From Nageia nagi (lineage: Eukaryota; Pinophyta), in the NCBI GenBank assembly GCA_050084985.1, contig JBITNC010000001.1:9672001-9736000 (forward strand): a stretch of DNA of 64,000 nt, written 5' to 3'. The translations under genes were made by a program, and so were the position numbers. Positions 44,461 through 57,649 of this stretch are shown in pieces. The notes under the pieces were generated by a model that did not search any database, had not been told where the DNA came from, and saw only the letters and a list, made by a program, of their open reading frames with translations. Every line of letters begins with the position of its first letter. The stretch's first letter is position 1.

Positions 44461-45715
44461 CGCTTTATGTCTTTCAATTGTTCCATCACTATTGTATTTA
44501 GGTTTGTAGACCCACTTGGAGCCTACACATCTCTTACCTTTAGGCAACTCATAAAGTACCCAAGTATCATTTGTTTTCAATTGAGTGAATCTCTTCTTGC
44601 ATGGCCTTCAACCATAAATTTTTGGTGCAAGCTTCCTCGTAACAAGATGGATCAAAATTAGAAAAAAATAGCAATCTAAGATGCACATAATGCATAATTA
44701 ACCATCTCCCCCTTTAGGTATTCATCTATTTTTATATCACTAAATTTCTTCATAAACTTTTCCATTTCATGAAGTTGACTTCTAGTAAGCCTTTGATGAA
44801 AGTTTGGATCTAAAACTTGAGAAGGAGGATGGTTTTGAAAATGTTTTTTACCTCTTTTTATCATCATCACTTCTTGAATTAAATATGGAGAACCTTAACT
44901 TGAAAGAGAATTAGGAGTGAATTTGGAGCTATTGGAGGGACTTGATGGAGGACTTGGAGGCACCACTTGAAGATTTGGAAGAGAATTAAATCTCTTGGGA
45001 TGCACACTCTTCGAATTTGAAGTATTTTCATGGATGGGCACTTCTCCTCCAATATCCATAATCCATTTTTGTTGCTATCCATAGATATTCCTCTCCTCAA
45101 AAATAACATCCCTAGACATAATTATTTTCCTTTTTTTGGATTGTAAAGCCTATATGCTTTACTTTCTTTAGTATACCGAATGAACATACTTGGTTCACTC
45201 TTTGCATCTATTTTTTTCTATTTTCTTTTGACACATGAGCATGTTCCAAACAACCAAAAAGTTTGAAATGCTATATAGTTGGCTTCTTGTCATACCAAGC
45301 TTCAAAAGGAGTCTTTCCTTAAACTATACTAGTTGAGCATATATTTAAAATATCATTGGATGTTCTCATTGCTTCAGCCCAATACATGTTATGCAATTTT
45401 TTGGATTGTAGTAAACATCTTTCCATATACATGAGAGTTCTATTTCTTCTCTTTGTCACTCCATTTTTTGAGGGGTATAAGTTGTAGTATATTACCTCTT
45501 AATACCATTATCTTTGCAAAAGTTAGTAAATTCAATAGAGGCATACTCTCACCCTCTATGACTTCTTACACATTTAAATTTATGTTCACTCTCATTCTCA
45601 ACCAACTCCTTGAATTCCTTAAAATACACCCAAATACCTCATCTTTATGTTTGAGAAAATAAACCCAACACATTCTACTAAAATCATCAATAAAAATGAC
45701 ACTACTACATTTAGG
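44460..45715 (-). pseudogene. pol: Copia integrase (partial) and linker to RT
   Basis: Minus-strand peptides in order: [75 protein letters not shown]. In relatives the third acidic residue of the active site lies in NGVAERxNRT; here it reads KR, a Glu-to-Lys change one transition away (GAG to AAG). A linker with Ser/Pro-rich peptides (45100-44880) and HQRLTRSQLHEMEKFM-like sequence leads to the RT. Several frameshifts are visible. Confidence 0.82.
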
Positions 45716-45800
45716 GGGTTTTGCATCATCGAATGCGTCAAACCCTAGTGTATGTTTTTCTTTTTTTAGTCATCGAGTTGACACCTAACTTGACACTAAG

Positions 45801-46924
45801 TGTAGACACTCAAATAAACCCTATCTTTAATTTAATAAATAAATAAATAAAACAAGTATTTTTCTAATATATATCACAATAAAATAATTATGACTCCTTA
45901 TAAAAGCATTAAACCAGATTTAAAATTATATTATCGGATCAATCTTTTAGAACATATATCAAACAAGTGGTCTTACGACCCTTGTCATTAAAAAATGACC
46001 ATAGAGCGACCATTCTAATGTTAATATAAAATCGCTAAGTAATCGGCGATGATCCGATACGATCGTCGATGATCTTCAGGATCGTTGATGATCCATGAAC
46101 AGTTAAACAACAGATAAATCTAATCCTGGAATAGCCTAATACGTACAATTTGTAATCATGGATACAGATGGAAGATAACAACACCTCAAAATTTAGTTCG
46201 GGAGGTTACTTGGAATCTTGTGACGCCAAAACAAAATGAATAACAAACCTTGAAGCTTATAAATTGAAGCTCTGTAGGTGAACAAAGGGACCCAATTTTA
46301 CTATAGCGAAGCTCTACCGAAATCAAATTAGGAGATTATTAGTAAAAGATTGTAAGCTTGATCAAAAGTAAATCTCATATCAATTATATTTCCATATTAT
46401 GTTATTCATTTGCTGATTCATATGTATGAGCAGGTATGCTTTTGATGTTTCGTTCGTTTTCTGTGTGTAGGGTCAATACAGAAAAAGAATGATAGAAGTA
46501 AATGTGAAAGAGAACAACAAGGAATAGACAAAAAACATTTCAAAATTCTGTGAAAAGATTATTACAGTGCTTACAGATCCGATTATCGATGATTCAAAGA
46601 TCGATCGACGGTGATCCACCAGATCGATAATAGAGGCCAAAAGTTTACAATGAGCATAGTCGTAGAGAATGTAGAGTCATGCTTCAATCGTTACCGATCC
46701 TCATTGATCGTTGCCGATCCATTATCGACCGTTACCGATCCACAATGATCGCTGTCGATGCTGATTAAAATAGATCAATAAAAACTTGCTTTTTGTATTC
46801 AAATACTTTAGAATATAATATCATTATTATTATTGATGTGTATTATCGAATATGTTCATGATTAATTATGTTGAATGATTTATCTGTCTAAATTGCATTT
46901 TAGGTTCATAATTTGATATACACA
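45801..46924 (+). repeat. 5' LTR of element 5
   Basis: It begins TGTAGACACT and ends ...TATACACA, three bases before the primer-binding site. The first 110 bases recur at 63889-64000. Inside are clusters of GATCG/CGATC motifs at 46028-46092, 46570-46640 and 46685-46760, a striking CpG concentration in AT-rich DNA. Length is 1,124 bp. Confidence 0.88.
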
Positions 46925-46927
46925 ATC

Positions 46928-46947
46928 TGGCGCTAGAAGGAGGGCCC
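46928..46947 (+). other. Primer-binding site of element 5
   Basis: TGGCGCTAGAAGGAGGGCCC, three bases after the LTR. The equivalent site of element 1 differs at one base. The TGG start fits the CCA end of a tRNA; the tRNA was not identified. Confidence 0.8.
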
Positions 46948-48415
46948 CTTGCATGCATTTCAGAAAATTGAAGCAAAAATAGGATCAATTGCATATTGTT
47001 TTGGTTTTATTTTTAAATCTATTTGCATCTTGTGGAATTACATACTAACTTAATTTGTTTGATCTGTTGCTTTGTTTTTTTTTTCTATGTTCTCTGGATC
47101 ATCGACGATCGTACTATAATCGGCAACGATCGCTGTGAAATCGTCAACGATATCTGAAAAATAGGTATGTTTTCTAATCTCACCTAGATACAGTAAGTGT
47201 AATTATATATGTAAAATGATAGTCGGTAAAACTGGTGTGATCTCTCTGCTTAGAGTGCATTTAGGAAATGGGTAGTGAAAAGGTTAAATGCATTTTTTAT
47301 TAATTTATTTTATGTATAATGTTATGTGTTTATTTTTCATGTTTTGGGTGTAGGGTACATATACATTAAATACTTTTTATCTTGTCTAATTATGCTCTCC
47401 CTTTGCGCTTCGTGCGATCTAAGGTGACCAAAATAGACCTAATAAGAAGGGGTAATTAATTATTCTTTTCTTTTGTATTCACATTATCATTAATTCGGTT
47501 AATTTATCCACATATAATCACCTCTTACCAAGTCTGCCCTTACCACTCCATTGGAGGTCGAAGGGATATGTGACTAGTAAGAGGAGGTAATTTACTACAT
47601 TTAATATTTTTTGGAAGGAGTAAATGAATCACACTTAATTTGGAATGAACCTAAGGTAAATAAATCGGGTTTTCGGGTAGTATAAATCATATTAAAAAGT
47701 TAATGAATTGGGGGATTCGAATACATTAAGTACTTTCACTTGACAAAGTATGCTCTCACTTTTGCGCTTTATGCGATCTTAAGTGATCAGAAATAAGTTA
47801 AGTGAAAGAGGTAAAATTTATTCACATTACATTTTTGGAAATATACTTCACATTAAAACTCTTAAAGATGTCTGCCCTTACCACTCCATTGGAGGTCGAA
47901 GGGATATGTGACTCTTGGAGGAGTAATTGAACCTCACTTAACTAATTTATCCACACTTAACGGCTTCTTACCAAGTCTGCTCTTACCACTCCATTGGAGG
48001 TCGAAGAGATATGTGACTAGTAAGAAGAGGGAATTATCACACATAATACTTCCACAGCTGGAAGGGGTTAATGAACATCATTAATAGGTTGGATAATGAA
48101 TCACATTATAATTAAAAAGAACAACGGGGTTTACTAAGGTCAACACTCATTAAAAATAAACCTTGATTGCATCACATTAAGATTAAGATAAGTAAATGGA
48201 CATGAATGTTTGGGAGGGTAGTATGCATAAGTGTATTTTACTTGTTTAAATGCATTTCATAAGGCCTTAAAGTAAGTAAAAAATTTAAAGTAATCACATC
48301 ATTAAAAGTAAGTTTGCATATAGGATGTTTGTGCATTAAATTGTTTTCTCGAAAATATAATCTAAAAGATAAAAATAGAGTTTCTTGTTTACGATGTTTG
48401 TTATGATATCTAAAA
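46948..48415 (+). promoter_or_regulatory. Untranslated leader of element 5 with repeated modules
   Basis: No ORF of note. CCACTCCATTGGAGG with its following GATATGTGA lies at 47543-47573, 47881-47911 and 47986-48016. A second module, with TATGCTCTC and GCGATCT(A/T)A, occurs at about 47390-47430 and 47750-47790, 360 bases apart. The same arrangement exists in element 1. A GATCG/CGATC cluster at 47095-47155 follows the primer-binding site. It may carry packaging, dimerisation or translation-control signals. Confidence 0.7.
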
Positions 48416-51172
48416 ATGGTTCAAACTAGAAGTATGACTGCTAAGAAAATACAAGGACACCCATTTAATATACAAGAAATAGATCTAGATGATATGGATC
48501 TAATTGAGTCTTTAAGGAGGCCACCTCCTTTAGATGAATCAGATTCATGGATAGTTCGTTATGTAGGTAAAGATGGTGATTATGGTTATAATCAATCTAG
48601 ATCACAAAGACAAATTATAGATAATCCTATCGCAAGGGATAGAATGCAAGTGTTAGATGAAGAATTGATTGAAATTCATCATCGCCTAGCTAATCATAGG
48701 GGTATTCCTAAGACGTCTTTTAGTTTATCGGGAGATGTAGAAAAAATAGACCAAAAGCTTGATAACCTAGAAATTGACGAGGCTAAATCTCGGGCCGGAA
48801 CCATAGCGGTACCAGATACTGAGCCATATAAAAATTAAATATGAAAGAATCAATCGTCAATTATCAGATGGTCGAAGAGTCAGTTCTTCAATTCAAAAGG
48901 AGGGATCTTCTTTTTCTTTTGAATTAGGAAGAAAGGAAGCATCAATAAAACAAACGGAAAAATCTTATTCCACAAAAGAAGGATTAAATAGAAGGATATC
49001 TAAGTTTAAAATAGAAGAGATACCTTCTTATGAAGAACTACAAAAATGACAATTATATAAAACAACAGCTGGTAAAAGATTCACGAAAGTATATGCTGAG
49101 AATATTAAAAGGGCTGCAGACATGCAATATATTCTAGAGGAAGAAAAAAGAAAAGCCGATGAACTTATTAAATTTCAAGAACAAGAGGAAAAAATTAAAA
49201 GAAATGGAAGATAAATTTCTTAGAGATAAAAGGAAATTTATAGAAAAAGAACAAGCAAACAAAGAAAGAAACGAGTTCTTGGAACAAGAAAAGAAAAGAC
49301 TCCATAAAGAGCACGAGATTCAACTTCGTTTACAAGAATTACAACTTAAAGAATTAGAAAATGAAAAAATAAAAAGGGAAAAATATCTACGTATGGAGAA
49401 AGAAAAAAAAAGACAGTGGGAGAATATCAAAAAATAAGGAATTTGAAACTGGAAACTCCTGAAGGAAGTCAAATACAAAGATATCGAGATCCTTACTTAG
49501 ATAAACAAGAAGCGCTGGATAGAGAGATAGCCATTTTATTACAAAAGGAAATGGATAAGGAATTAGAACTTCAAAAATTATATGATAAACAAAAGCGAAA
49601 TTCTATTAAAAGTTGGGTTGAACAAACCCAAAATCAAACAAGAAAACCTAATTATAAGGGAAAAGATCTACATGAAAAAGGGATATCCCAAAAACCTCCT
49701 AGAATCCCTATTCTGCGATGACATTCGCCTCTTAAAAATATTACCTCCACCACCGTCAGAAATTCCTTCTGACTATGAGTCTTACATTTCAAGATCAATT
49801 TCAGAAAAGGATCCAAATACTCGGAGACATCATAGGCACACTCAAGGTCATAGAACCGATAAAGAATTAGAAAACTTTATGAAGGATTTTATAAATCGAG
49901 AAATGAATGTTCAAGGACTTCAAAAGTTAAATTACAAGAATATTTGCAATGAGCCTATTCATCCAAGTGTTCCAAAAAAGAAACTACCATATAGGTTTGA
50001 ATTTCCTAAAATAGAGCCATTTAAAGGAAGAGAAGACCCAAAAGAACATTTGAGGAAATTTACATTTTCTAGTTATCAGATAGCCAATGATGATTCATTA
50101 ATGTTACGTATATTTCCTATGACACTCGCAGGCCAAGCTTTGGATTGGTATAACAGTTTACCTATGCATAGTTTATATATGTTCGAACAATTGGTTAATC
50201 AATTTCTTGAACATTTTAGAATCAATATTAAATAAAAATATTCAATTACGGATCTTACGAGATTGCAACAATTTCCTGATGAAACCATACAAGATTACAT
50301 CTCAAGATGGCGGGCTATACTCACTAGTATGCCTTATACAATACCACAAGAAGAATTGGTTAAATTATTTAGCCAAAGCTATTTAAGACCAATAGCTAGT
50401 GTTCTCCAAATTCAACAACATAAAATTTTTGAAGAAGCTATTGCTCAGGCAGTAGTTTATAGAAAGAGTTAAAATTCAAGAGGGAGAATTTAAAGCTCAA
50501 GAAAAAAGAATACAAAAAAGGTAACAAAATGAGAACATTAGTAAACAACCACAAAATAATCAAATAGCTACGATAGAAAATTATGGTCCTTCTTCAAAAA
50601 TAGAAGAAAGTGCTAAACCTAAACCTAAAAGAAATTTTACCGCATTATCAGAACCATTAGCCGAAATACTTAAAAAATTATGTGATAATGGTATGATTAC
50701 ATTACCTGATATAAGGCCTGAAAATCCTAATGCTAAAGAAAGTAAAATGGTATAGGGAGAATGAATTTGTGCTTATCATAGACAAAAGGGACATAATACA
50801 AATAAATGTCGCACTTTACAGCATAAGATTCAAGACTTGATAGATAGTCGAAAGATAGATGTGGATAATCCTGTTGTGCCTTCAAATCAAAATTTAGGGA
50901 TATATCAAAACCCCTTACCTTCACATCAGGCTAATAATGTGGCAACTATCCCAAATCAACTGAACTATACATGGGATAATAAGGATATACCGTTTTATAG
51001 GAACTATAGATGATTCAATACATATGATTGGTATGCCACAAGAGCACAACAATATCAAAATAAACAGGATAATCCTCGAAAAAATCAATCGATATCAAAC
51101 CCAATTAATATACAACCTATACCTCCTCCGCAGCAACCTAAAGTTTCGATAAAAGGTGCTCTTCAACGATAG
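48416..51172 (+). pseudogene. gag: Broken gag of element 5
   Basis: The start ATG gives MVQTRSMTAKKIQGHPFNIQ. The first 140 codons are open, then an extra base (near 48833) shifts the frame. A Lys/Glu-rich coiled coil (49159-49437), the gag core IHPSVPKKKLPYRFEFPKIE and LAGQALDWYNSLP (about 49955-50160) and LQQFPDETIQDYISRWRAIL-like sequence (50260) follow. A zinc-knuckle-like CAYHRQKGHNTNKC lies near 50770-50815. It ends at TAG 51170-51172, six bases before the pol ATG. Breaks are mainly single-base indels in A-runs, verified against element 1 near 48833, 49190 and 49410. Confidence 0.87.
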
Positions 51173-51178
51173 TTAAAA

Positions 51179-54100
51179 ATGTCTCCAATAAAGATGACCT
51201 TATTTGAATTATTACAACAGTTTGAGAGTTATAGGGAAGCTATGAATCAAATTCTACAAGAAATTCAAGTGGATATTAGTAACCCTAATAACTTCATTTC
51301 AATAGTTGAAAGTTTGAGAATATCTCAACAACCTAGTATCACCTTCTACGAACAAGAAAAATTAAATAACGATGGACCAGGCGGAACTTGATCCACCCTT
51401 ACATATAATTGGTAAGGTAGATGGAAAATTATTTAAAAGAATTTTTAATAGATGAGGGTTCAGCCATAAATATAATTTCAAACGCTGCATATAAAAAGCT
51501 GAATTTACCAGAATCAATTATCTTAGCTCCTTCTTTGCAAATTAGAGCTTTTAAATGATGCAGTGTGTTCAACCTTGGGATCGATAGTGCTGCCAATTAC
51601 AGTAGGTGCTAAAAACCGTTCAAACTTTATTACATATAATTGAAGGAAACATTATACAATATAATGTTCTTTTAGGACATCCATGGATTAGAGAAATGCA
51701 ATGTGTTCCATCAACTTATCATGGATATTTAAAGTACATCTACAAGGATAAAGTTCATTGTGTGTTTTAAAGACCCAGATCCTTATTCACATTGTAATTT
51801 AATTTTTGATCCGAATAAAGTGACATTACCGTCTCCTAATTTATCAACTATATTGATGAATAAAAGTACAAATCAATCTGAAGTCATAAAAGTAAAGAAT
51901 GATATAGCTATAACAGGATAAAGATACTTGGGAAAAGGTTGCTAAAACTTTAGACGAAAAGCATGGAGCGTCTTCATCAAAACAAGTAAATACTACATAT
52001 AATAATAACTCATCCGATGTATATCCAGTAAAGATTAAATTAATGGATTTAGGGATGGGAGAATATGATATAGATGATGTGGTATTTAGTATACCTTCAT
52101 CACAAGAAATGGGAAGATTATCTGAATCACCTAGTGTGATTGGACAAATAGTGCCTTTAGGTGAAATACCTAATCAAACAATGTTTTGTTATGCGGGAAT
52201 AGTAGATCCTATATCAACAATATCCAATCAAATATATGAAGGATATTTCAATAATGATATGAGATTTTTATCACCGTGTTCAAGAACATTTGTTCTAAAT
52301 TATTTTAACAAATGTAATTGGCAAGGACGAGGATTGGGTCGATATGAACAGGGTCCCCGAGAAATAATTGAATTATAATACCAAGACCCCACTGATAAAA
52401 GTGGATTAGGTTATAAGAATGGATATAAAAAATCTTGATAAATTAGGAAATTTAGAAGAAGAAAATTTGGAGTATAACGAAGAAATCTTAGAGAAAAAAT
52501 CCATAATACAAGAAGTTGTTGATATAAGTGAAGGACAATTAAGTGAAATGGATGTCTTAGAAGGTGTCGAAAGGCTCTTTATTAATAATATTGAGCCACT
52601 CTGGAGTCATTTGGGTTTACCAAGACATATACAAGAAAAAAATAAATAAAAATGTCGAATCATCAATCATTTCATATTCATATATACCATCGGTAAATAT
52701 GGTTACAATAAAAGAGAATGATAATTGAAGATCAAAATAATGAACGAATAGATGAAGTTAACGAAAATCAAAATTTAATCAAAATTTAATCAAAATAATA
52801 GCCAATACTTCTACAGATGAAATGATTGTTTGATTTCTCTTTTATATCATCTAATCCTTCGGTACATGAATTCAAAAATGTAGATCACATACTTGGTTCC
52901 TATGAAAGTCAAGTATGCACGAATGAACAAACTCAAGAATACGATGAAGAATAATAGTGTTAATGACAATGGCTGGATACTAGTACCAAATCAATTAGAA
53001 GAAGGGTCGCATATGCTTACTGAAAAGGTTTTAGAAATAAATATTAGTAATGATCCTCAAAATCCTAAAATTATTCAATTAGGAGAAAACCTCACGGAAA
53101 ATGAACAAGAAAAAATTATAACCTTATTAAAAGAACGAGAAAAGGTATTTGCATGGTCATATGCAGACATGCTTGGGATAGATCCTAAATTAGTAGTACA
53201 TAATTTAGCATTAAAGCCTGATGCTAAACCCGTTAAACAAAAAATTACGTAAGATGCATCCTACTATAGCATTAATGGTAAAAGAAGAACCTCCAAAAAT
53301 TATTAGAAGCCAAAATTTATACAACCTATAGATTATTCAGATTGGATATCTAATATGGTACCTATGAAAAAACCAAGTGGAAAAATAAGAATATGCATAG
53401 ATTTTCGTGATCTTAACAAAGCTTGTCCTAAAGATGATTTCCCTCTACCTAGCATTGACAATTTGGTAGATTCAACAGCAGGACATGATATGTTATCATT
53501 GATGGACGGGTTTTCTGGTTATAATCAAATAAAAATAGCTACGGAAGATCAACATAAAATGACTTTTATAACTCCTTGGGGTACCTTTTGTTATAAAGTT
53601 ATGCTTTTGGATTGAAAAACACCGGGGCAACTTATCAAAGAGCTATGACTTATATATTCCATGACTATATGCACGACATAGTAGAAGATTATGTCGATGA
53701 TCTGTTGGTTAGATCTAAATATCTAGTAGATCATGGAAAAGATCTAATTAAAGTCTTAGATAGATTATTAGAACATAAAGTAAGGTTAAATCCAAAAAAA
53801 TGTGTTTTTGGTGTAACTTCAGGAAAATTATTAGGATTTATTGTGTCTCGACGAGGAATTGAAATAGATCCTAGTAAAGTGAAGGCAGCTGTAGATATGC
53901 CACCTCCTAAAAATCTAAAACAATTACAGAGTTTACAGGGTAAGTTACAAGCCATTAGAAGGTTTTATAGCTCAACTTTCTGATAAATGTAAAACCATTT
54001 ACAAAATTATTAAAAAAGGGGATAGAATATCATTAGGGAAAAGAGCAACAAGATGCATTCGATGAAATTAAAAGATATTTATTATCTCCTCCTGTCTTAA

Positions 54101-56340
54101 GTCACCAAGAAAAGATGTACCCTTTTTTGTTATATAATTTCAGCTACTGAAACTGCCTTAGGGACAATGCTTGCTCAAAAGAATGAACACAATAAAGAGC
54201 AAGCTATATATTATTTGAGTAGAACCCTAGTGATCTCGAGATTAAGTATATATATTTGGAAAAATTATGTCTTGCTGTCATTTTTGCTACTAAAAAACTT
54301 TGACATTATATGCTTAATCATACAACATATGTCTTTTTAAAGTAGACCCATTAAAAATATATGGGGAAAATTTAAAACTTATAAAATTCAAAAAAAACTA
54401 TAAAGTGGATATGCATTAACTGAATTTGTTTTAAACATTTTATTGGATAAAGTAAAATAAAAGGACAAGTAATTGCTGATTATCTCACCGAGGCCCCATT
54501 GCAAGAGATAAACCACTTGTCGTTGAATTACCTGATGATGGAGTGTTTAAAATTAGATGAAATTGAAATACCTATAAAACCTGAAAATGATTGGCATATG
54601 ACAATACCTTGATGGTTCTCAATGTGAACAAGGTGGGGACAGGTGTTTATTCTAAAACCGAAAAGGTATCCCATACCATATTCATTTAAACTAAAATTTT
54701 TTCCTTGTACTCAAAAATAATGCGGAATATGAAGCTTTGATATTAGCATTAAAACTGAATTAAATTAAACTTAAAAGAATAAATCTCATTGGAGATTCTT
54801 TACTTATCGAAAATCAAGTGAAAGAATTTAATCAATGTAAAAGGCCTTTACTTCAAAAGTATAAAGCGTTAGTTGAAAATTTATTAAAGTCTTTTGACCA
54901 ATTTAGTATAGAAGCGGCCCCAAAAGATCATCTAATAGATTTGCAGATGCTATGGCTTCTATTAATCTCTTACCCCCAAAAAGACCCTAAAAACTCTTCA
55001 ATCCAAGTTGAAATAATTCAATTATCTCAATCATCGTTACAACAGGAAGATGAAGAAAAAAATGTATTAAAATATTGACATAAATGATAAAGATAATTAG
55101 TATAAAGAATTGATAGACTTTTTAAAATTTGGAAATCTTCCTACAAAACCTTAATAAATCAGCACGACGAGTTTTTAAAAAATTTAAAGCAACAAAAATA
55201 TTGTTTTTAGGGGACATTTTACATCGATAAAAATTTTAATGGTATTTTACTCAATGTCTTAAATGAATGATGTTAAAAAGGCATATCTTTCTGCCCATGA
55301 TGGAACATGTGGAGGACATTTAATTGGTGTTGCAATTGTAAAACGATTAATACGAATGGGGTATTTTTGGCCAACTATGGAAAAATTTGTTGGAATATGT
55401 TAAAAAATGTTTTAAATGTCAACAATACGCTCATTTATTTTCACAAACCATCTCAAGAACTTCATCTATACAAAATTTAGGCCCATTCTCTAAATGGGCA
55501 TTAATTTAATAGGACAAATTACACCCTAAATCTTCTGGTAGACATAAGTTAAATAATTACAGCGATTTTGAATATTTTCCAAAGGGGTAGAGGCTATTCC
55601 CATGATTTTCCACCATTGGTTCACGAATCGTGAATTTTTAGAAAATTATATTATATGTAATTTGGTGTGCCAAATAAATTTTAATTATGGAAATGGAAAA
55701 AAATTTAAAAATAAGGATGTAAAACAAATATTTGATAAATATCAAATTAAACAAAGTTTTTCACTCCATATTATCCCACAAGGCAATGGACGCAGAAGCT
55801 ACTAAAAAACTATTTGAAACATCTTAGCAAAATAGTAAATGATTCCCCATAAAGTTGGCATATGCAAATACCAAAAGCCTTATGGGTTTTTCGTTTCAGT
55901 GTAGGGACCCTATTGGGGCAAACACCATTCTCTTTAGTGTACGGAACAGAAAGCTATCTACCTATAGAACTTGAGATACCATCCCCTTTGAGTAAATCTA
56001 GTGAGAAAATTCGATGAAGAAATAAGAACAGACTCGCTTAGAACAATTGTTACTTTTAGATGAAAAATGATTAATGCTTTAGAGCATATCGTTTATCAAA
56101 AAGGATAAAATGAGCTTTTGATAAAAGGGTCTAATTCGTGAATTCAAAATATGGTGATTTGGTTTTAAAAGAAAATCAACAAACTTCACAAATAGAACGA
56201 TAGCTTTGAGTAAGTTTGCTCCGAATTGGTTTAGGACCATATATCATTAAGAAAAAATTCGGTAGAGGAACTTATCATTTATCAATTTAGAAGGAAATGA
56301 AGAGCGTGAAACCTATAAAAAATCATGCATCTTGACCCTT
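51179..56340 (+). pseudogene. pol: Broken pol of element 5: protease, RT, two RNase H domains, integrase
   Basis: The start ATG 51179 (MSPIKMTLFELLQQFESYRE) lies in the same frame as gag, after its TAG. The protease at 51400-51690 is shifted by inserted bases. RT at 53100-53960: DFRDLNKACPKDDFPLP, LSLMDGFSGYNQI, then the catalytic YVDD near 53692, LLGFIVSRRGIEIDPSKVKA. Gypsy RNase H is at 53990-54450. A second, archaeal-type RNase H is at about 54590-54960 (NNAEYEALILALKL, INLIGDSLLI). Integrase at 55250-56330 keeps HDGTCGGHLIGV and KKCFKCQQ, then a broken core (IPQGNG then a shift where Gln-Ala-Glu is expected). Domain order is the canonical Tat order. Confidence 0.87.
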
Positions 56341-57640
56341 CTATACATAAAAAAAAAATGTGTGTGTACATTAGCGTTCTTTCATTTTTAATTTTTAAAT
56401 TAATAAATAAATAAAAGTTAAATTTAAATTTTTTGTCAAATGTTAATGATTAAAACAGAAAGGTTGAATCTGGCAAAGGAATCTGCTGAAGGTGTATAAT
56501 GCCACCAAAGTACGATTTCCACCCCAAGATATCCAGTGATTTAGCATTGAATATTTAAAAATATATTTGTCTTTAATCTTTTAAACTATTTAACAACTGA
56601 CTATTGATGAACAATATGAAAGAACATTTCATATTTTTTGTGGTAGGAATAATGATTGGGGAGTCACTTTTTGTGGATACGAAGTAAGCATATTTAGATC
56701 CACAAATCTATTTCCCCCATATGGAAAGAAATCACAAAGAATAATGGTTTCTGCCTACAATGGCCTTTTGGAATACCAAAATTGTCATAAATTGTCAATT
56801 AACTGAGTATTACCTCCTTTTTAGCTAGGCTGAAATGCTTAAATAATTAATCAAAAGCCCAGAATGGATGGATGAAATTTTTACATTATTTACTCATAAA
56901 GGGTGATTTATGATTTTTTTAAATACTTTTGTGGCTTTTTCCCCCTTAGAACGTCACAACAATATTATAGGCAAAATTCACAGATGTTCTCGCATGCAAA
57001 TGCGACAACAAATTTGGGAACGAAAGTTAGAGAAAAGGCAAGCTTGTCGTTTTGCTGAACTTAAAAAAAGATAAGTCAAATAAAGGTTTTGAAATGAGAT
57101 CATCGAAAGACTGTCAAAAGAACGTGGAGTATGGAATAATGGAAGTTTCTTCTTGGGTTCGAAAATAGGTTGACAAAGATATCTTTATGAAATTTTATTC
57201 ATAAACGCTCTACTCCTTTTTGTACTCAAATGTTTTTTTCCATGCCTACAGGAAATAAAACAAAAATTTGGCCCTTACATTCTATGATACACGTAATCTT
57301 ACGGTTGGGATGTCAAAATAAATGGGTATCAAGTTATCGTTTGTATCAATGCCTTTGATTAGGGTTTGTTCTCCCCAAATCAGAATATGATTTATGATAT
57401 ATTTTTGTCTTTGTGGCCTATAGAAAAGCCCAAAATAATGGTCATTTTCCCCACAACCTGACTTTAAGATATCGAAAAAGATCATCTCAACACACAAAAC
57501 CTGACATCCGAACACTTAGATTATTGTGTTTCCAAAAATTTATCATAATCAGTGGTTTTTAGTTTTTTAGTTTTTTGTTTAGTTCAACACATTGTTCATT
57601 TAATCCTGATGCAGTTCAAACTCGATTTTGAACACGTCAC
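56341..57640 (+). other. Non-coding stretch after pol of element 5
   Basis: About 1.3 kb with no supported gene. The short open frame at 57282-57515 on the minus strand is isolated and unremarkable. Nothing recognisable was found. Confidence 0.4.
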
Positions 57641-57649
57641 GAATGATTC

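Larger units (their letters stand above)
42604..45715 (-). mobile_element. Truncated Ty1/copia element
   Basis: On the minus strand: integrase (partial), RT, RNase H, the polypurine tract ATCAAGGGGGAGAA, then a 551-bp 3' LTR. Integrase before RT is diagnostic of Ty1/copia. Gag, protease, the integrase N-terminus and 5' LTR are missing on the right, where element 5 begins at 45801; the rest may lie beyond the window. The 85 bases from 45716 to 45800 were not assigned. Confidence 0.85.
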
